DNA of 64,000 nt from contig CP053166.1 of the NCBI GenBank assembly GCA_014607495.2, positions 9,566,455-9,630,454 of the forward strand. Reading direction: 5' to 3'. The notes under the pieces are model-generated. The model ran no database searches. It was not told where the DNA came from and saw nothing but the letters and a program-made list of their open reading frames with translations. The stretch is from Carposina sasakii. Lineage: Eukaryota; Arthropoda; Insecta; Lepidoptera; Carposinidae. Positions 40,401 to 46,400 of this stretch are shown here, piece by piece (within the stretch, counting starts at the first letter, position 1; each line of letters begins with the position of its first letter). The position numbers and the translations under genes were made by a program.

Positions 40401-43400
40401 ACATTGTAAGTATATACATACATATTATACGTATAATATGCGGAACAACAGGATCGTAAAGGAGATTCCATAGCCACGTTAAGCATAGAAGGAATAGATG
40501 TATAATGATGAGAAACAAGTTGGTTGGAAAGAGATGCAGCTGATGTATTCTAATGAAGCTCTGCATTAGGGCACATTTTTTGTTTTTTGCAAAAATTCTT
40601 TCCAGATTGGTTATAATATTGAAATTGGCTGCAAGTAATATATGTATATCTAGACAGATAGTGTATAAAGACTAGAAGACAAGGCTGGTCTGGTCTGAGA
40701 CAACATAAAAATAATTAATCACGCAAGACAATGCGTGCAGATGTTGATGATCAATGATCAATTGATTAATTTAACACAAGAAATGCTATTGACGTGAACG
40801 CTATATCAATTAAAATCATCTTGTTATGACTTAGAGACAAGGCGTTAATTATTTAATATAATACCTAACTTAACTTAACATCTAACCTAACTTATTCCGT
40901 AATACCTAATTTGGGTAGAGTGATCTTGCAAGTTGACAATATTTTTTGATGATAAAATTATTACTTTCATATATAATAAGAACGCAAATACGTTATCTTT
41001 TTACTACCTCAGCGAAGGTCTTACAAACGGAGTGATTGAGATGACCATTGAGGTCACTGTTCTCTTATATTTAACCCCGCTGTGCAAAACGAGGCTTTAG
41101 GAACTCCTTCGTAATCCTACAGTTAGCAAATACAGCAGTACCTACGTATATGTATGTACAGATACTCGTAGTGGTTGGTGAAAAAATATCCTGCATACAT
41201 TTCTAACAAAACAAAAACGAGTGTCATTTTCTTTCATACAACTTCAATTAATGTCTCCAATCAACAGAATGCTCGTCAAACACTAAGCTGTGAACAGATG
41301 TGACACTTCATTTATTGAACTTAGAAGCGTTTGCTTCCGTGTTCTCAGTCTTCATTTAGTTTACGAAGCTCACTGAATTATGCTGATTTGTTTTAATTTC
41401 CTGCGATGATAGTTTAATTTGAAATGATTTGTATTTTAGATTGGTCGAGTGCTATTAATAGTAAACTGAGGAGTGTAAAGTGAACAAGTTTAAGTTAGGG
41501 TTGGAACATGCCAGTACTAAGATGACAGTTTTTTAAGATGTGAAAAGGAATTGTTTAAGATTTATACGCTTTGCACGGATGTAATGCCCTTTCACGTGAA
41601 CAAAGTCGAGGGTGGCCGCCATGAAGAAGCGAACCAGTGGAGAGCGGATACGGGGCGACCGCACTCACGAAACATATGCTATATCAGTATAATGCTTCGA
41701 AAATTTTAGTCTTGTACAGCCTATAAAGTACGCACGTCTTGCAGTCCCGTTTTAAGCGCACAAAAAATTGTTAAACATGCCTAGTTGTGCTATTAAATGG
41801 TGTGGAAAGAATTCCGGTACTTCAAATTATAAAATAGATGGGATTACATTCCATAGGTGAGTGATTTTCTAATCAATTTAACTAAAAACAAAAAAACATG
41901 AAAATAATATATTTCAGTTACGTCCGGGCGTGCCCCCGTTGACGTCTTTCATGTTGTCTCTTTCTGATACATGGATATGCGCATGGGCAGTCGTCTCTTT
42001 TTTTCTCGATAGTGTTGTCCGCCGTACGTTCAATGTTCATATCGATAAAATACCATTATTATAATCTATATCTATGCAAATAAATACAAATGAAATGTTT
42101 GTATGTAATGTCAATTGACATAGAGCACTCTTATGAATTAGGGCAAAATAGAATTAGGGTTCCACAAAAAAATACTATTTAATAATTTAATAGTACATAC
42201 ATACATACATACATAATAATCACGCCTCTTTCCCGGAGGGGTAGGCAGAGATCACGGATCTCCATTTGCTACGATCCTGACACACCTCTTTCGCTTCATC
42301 TACTTTCATGATATTCTTCATGCACGCTCGTCGGTTTAGGGTACTCTTGACTCGACATTTCTTTAGAATTTCACCAATTTGATCGGTGAAAGTCCGGCGA
42401 GGTCTTCCCCTTCCAACCCTTCCATCCACTCTTCCGTTGTATACTTTCTTTGTCAGTCTACTTTCACTCATCCTCTCCACATGCCCAAACCACCTCAACA
42501 TACCCTTCTCAATCTTCGTCACCACGTCCTCATTTATACCACACTTCTTTCTGATCACCTCATTTCTTATCCTATCTTTCAAAGTGACTCTACACATACT
42601 TCTCAATGCTCTCATTTCCACTGCATTCACTTGACTTTGATGTTTTGGTTTCTGCCATACCCAACTTTCACTTCCATACATAAGAGTCGGCACCAAAACA
42701 CCTCCATGAACAGCCAGACGTGCCGCTTGCGACACTTTCTGGCTACTCATAAAAGAATTAAGTGCCCCATTCACCCGATTCCTAGCATTCACTCTCCTTG
42801 CTTTCTTTGTCATGCTTACCATGCCTTGTAAACAAAGTCCCCAGATTCACGAACTCAGTCACTTGTTCCAATCTTTCTTCGTCAATCATTATTTTGCAAT
42901 TCGCCATTAATATAATAATTTAATAGACCTACTCAAAAATCATGAAAAAAAATACAGAATACCTACTGCATAGATATACATGATAATACTGTTATTTTAA
43001 CGATATGTACATTATATATACCTATACATATCTATATACCTATATGTATACCTATATGTATATATAAATCGATTGCTTTTCGTTTGTCACGCTAAAGCTC
43101 GAGAACGGCTCTGCCGATTTTAATGATATTTTCTGTGTATATTTGGGCGAGTCCAGGAAAGGTTTGGAAACGCTTAGTTTGGCCTGGTTGGTAGGTGGCG
43201 CTGCGATCGGGATGCAGCAAGTGAAGTTGCTAAGGGACCACTAGTTCTAATATAAAATATTAATCCGCTTTATTAACACTAAAAATTCAAGTCCTTTATA
43301 TATTACCTATTCATTTCCTTACAGTTAAATCAGCATTCTTATTACTCGTACTTTCACATTTTTAGATTTCCACACGACGGCGTGAAGAAAAAAAGCTGGA

Positions 43401-46400
43401 GCAATGCTACTCAAAGAGACAATTTCATACCAACAAAATATAGTGTCTTGTGTTCCAGACATTTTAGATCAGATAGTTTTGAAAATTTAAAAAATAACAG
43501 GCGCCGATTATATAGCTCTAGTCACTAGACAGTTCTAAACACTTGAAGTTGTAAGATATTACTCTGCTCGATTTCTGTTCTATATAAAAACATTGTAACT
43601 CTATAATCTATTTATGGCGAGTCAGGTATCTTGCTGCTTCTTTTCCCGAATGTTATATCGCCTGAAGTAGCCTTAACTGTAGAATTGATAAATAAATAGT
43701 TCTACATAGCCACTACGCTGTTTCACTTTGCAACCTGAATATACTCATACCGCTGCGTCATCAAGTAATCTATGGTTACAAAGGCCTCTCTGTGATGAAA
43801 CTTTTAGCAATATACCTAAACATGATGTTTTTCTTATTTCCGACCTAAGGCTTTATTGTCTAACATTTATGTTATGTATGACATAAAAAGCGGCTTTCTT
43901 TTCATAGTTTGTGAAAAAATATCATGTACCTACTTATTTGTTTTTATGTTTTGCCTATCTTATATTACTATTATGTATAAATATTGTAATGCGCACACCA
44001 TGCACAATACATGAGCGCACAAGGCCTTACTAAACTATTGTTATTATGTAAAAACCTTATTGAACCTTAAACGCCCAACTTACAGGCAATACGAACCTAT
44101 ATCGTAGTGAATGAACCTTAATACGAGTATATATTTTACTTTTTTATCGCCTGTTTTATTTCAAAATTGAGCTCGTTATCCATGGCATAGTAATCAGACT
44201 ACTTCATCATCCATCATGCATAATCTAACTTTTACCTACGATAAGTGAAATATTTATCGATATCGATAATTTTTTTGTAACCCCTAGAAAATTGGTTGTT
44301 TTTGCATCAGCAAATAGCACGCGCCAAAACTTACCTCTCCCCCCGCCGTAAACTAGTGACATGTATTTAGAACAAAAACTGGCCTACGCGCTCTCCACTG
44401 GTTCGCTGCTTCATGGTGGCCGCTATAGAAAAGTTGTTTTTAGACATTTCAGGCTTTTTTTTATTTTAAAGCCGCGTGATGCCGGCAGAGTAGAGCTTGT
44501 ATCACCCCTGCCTGCCCGTGTGTATCGTACGAGATGATTAAGGGTTTCCGGGAGGTGGGCAGCAGCGCCTCCCGTACTGACAACATATTCCGAAAATCAC
44601 ACTGTGGTCACCAGCCTGCCCAGCGTGGTGATTATGGACAAAACCCCCATGTGGCAGTAGGCTTGTGGCGTGCCCTGGGGGTGCCCTACGTCCAGCAGTG
44701 GACTGCAATAGGCTGAAGAAGTAGAAATCGGTTTAGCTGTTCTCGAGATCTGCGCTTAGCAACACATTCAGCGATTCATTTTTATACTATAGAAGATAGA
44801 AGAAGAAGATTATGTATCTATGCAGTTTTAAAGGTATAACAAAATGGGTATGTCGTATACGCTTTATAAAACAAATCTACAGAATTTGAAACTCGAAATC
44901 ACATATTTATTTTCCAGATAGTATAGAAAAATTCCTAGCCATCTTAGGAAATTTGTTCATACGAGTACAATCTTAAAAAATTAACATGTCTCTTTATATA
45001 GGTTGTAATAGTTGGCTTTTTTGTAGCATTTCGCTAAACGTGCACTTTTGTTAGACCCTGGAAAATAATATTATTTTGTTACAACAAGCCTGGTGAAACC
45101 AAACAGTAGATTCAAAAATGTCCCAAAAAATCAACTTCAAAGAGTATCACTTCTACACAACATGGTGTACTTTTCTTCTATTCCATTACCGGAATGAACC
45201 GGTCTGTGAGACGGAACCCACGACTAGGGTTCCCAGCAATGAGGGTCTATCACGAAGGAGGGATAAGCGGAGATGATGTGGAATATTCACCAGTGCCTGT
45301 ACAACGTATAAGGAGTGACAGTGAAATTCGCAAAATTGACGAAACATTTCCTATAGGAAGCCTTCATTTAGGGCGTTCGTTAATGACGTGATGAAGTGTA
45401 ACCGTTCATGGGAATGTTGCGGTAAGTTTGCGAACTTCATTGTCGCTCATAAAATTTTCATCATTTCAGATAAACGTTCGTATAGTGACGTTACCACCGA
45501 TCCAATACATCCATTCATCTTCCTAAATTATTCGCATTTATAATATTTAGTTGAAAGCGGTGATAGCTCAGTGGTTAAGACGTGCACCTTCCAAGCGGGA
45601 GGCGTAAGTTCGATCCCAGTCACGGGCCTGTACCAATGAATTTATTTCATATACAGATTTTAATGTTGCAAAATTATCACTTAGCTCGTGCCTCGGAAAG
45701 CACGTAAAACCGTTGGGCCTGCGCCTGATCTCTCTCCGGTAGTGTCGGCTTTCCGTCCCATCGGACTATGAGAGTAACGGAATAGAGAGTGCATCTGTGT
45801 TTGCGCGCACACTAGTGCACTATGATATCTCCTGCGTACCTGGCCAATCTCTGTAGAGATTGGTCGCCTTGGCCGAAATACGGTCGGAGATCATCATTAT
45901 TTAGTTGAAGAATAGTGGGAAGTATGAACAAACGTTGCTATACCACCTCCGGATTGTACTTCGTTGATGGAGTTTACTTACGAGTAGTTTTACTAACGCC
46001 CTTAGATTTTCTCCCCCCGAGTTTTCCAATTAGATCCCAGGATAAGTAAAAAAAGGTCTGGATATAAAAGGAGCTAAGTTTTACAAAGTCAAACTGAAGA
46101 AAACGCCCTCCACCTTATTTTTGCGATGGAGCTAAACTTTATTGCAATTAAGGATATATTAAATGTCTATTTATACTATACGGGGCTACATTAGAATACA
46201 TCAGCTGCATCTCCTTCCGGGCATGTCGTAAGAGTCGACTAAGGAACTCGGACGTTCTCTCAGGCGATGAGCTAGCAACTTAACAATAATCATTTAAATC
46301 TGTTCCCGCCCTACATATATAATAATTCCCTACATAGAATATATTCTATTAATAGACACATAAACGAATTGATTATAACAGTTGAAATGTGTTATTTTAA

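Larger units (their letters stand above)
41620..44415 (+). mobile_element. P-superfamily-like DNA transposon with THAP gene (internally degenerate)
   Basis: Terminal inverted repeats of 27 bp lie at 41620..41646 and 44389..44415 (one mismatch, position 8), starting CATGAAG. They are flanked by a perfect 8-bp direct repeat GTGGCCGC (41612..41619 and 44416..44423). Inside is a two-exon THAP-domain frame on the plus strand. THAP DNA-binding domain, 8-bp GC-rich target duplication and CATGA-type ends are the known combination of P elements. The element is 2796 bp, of which a 719-bp RTE fragment plus one duplicated target (733 bp) is a later insertion. No catalytic transposase region was recognised after the THAP domain, so it is probably non-autonomous. 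A hAT element also makes 8-bp duplications, but the THAP gene argues for P. Confidence 0.8.

Noticed and set aside
42379..42831. 150-residue open frame on the plus strand
   Set aside because: Antisense shadow of the reverse transcriptase fragment; proline/histidine-rich composition is an antisense artefact.
45194..45391. 65-residue plus-strand frame
   Set aside because: Reasonable composition but no recognised domain, no second exon and no splice evidence; not supported as a gene.
45556..45630. tRNA gene candidate on the plus strand
   Set aside because: The T-arm sequence is imperfect and a shared 260-bp body follows in two copies, so it is a SINE head.
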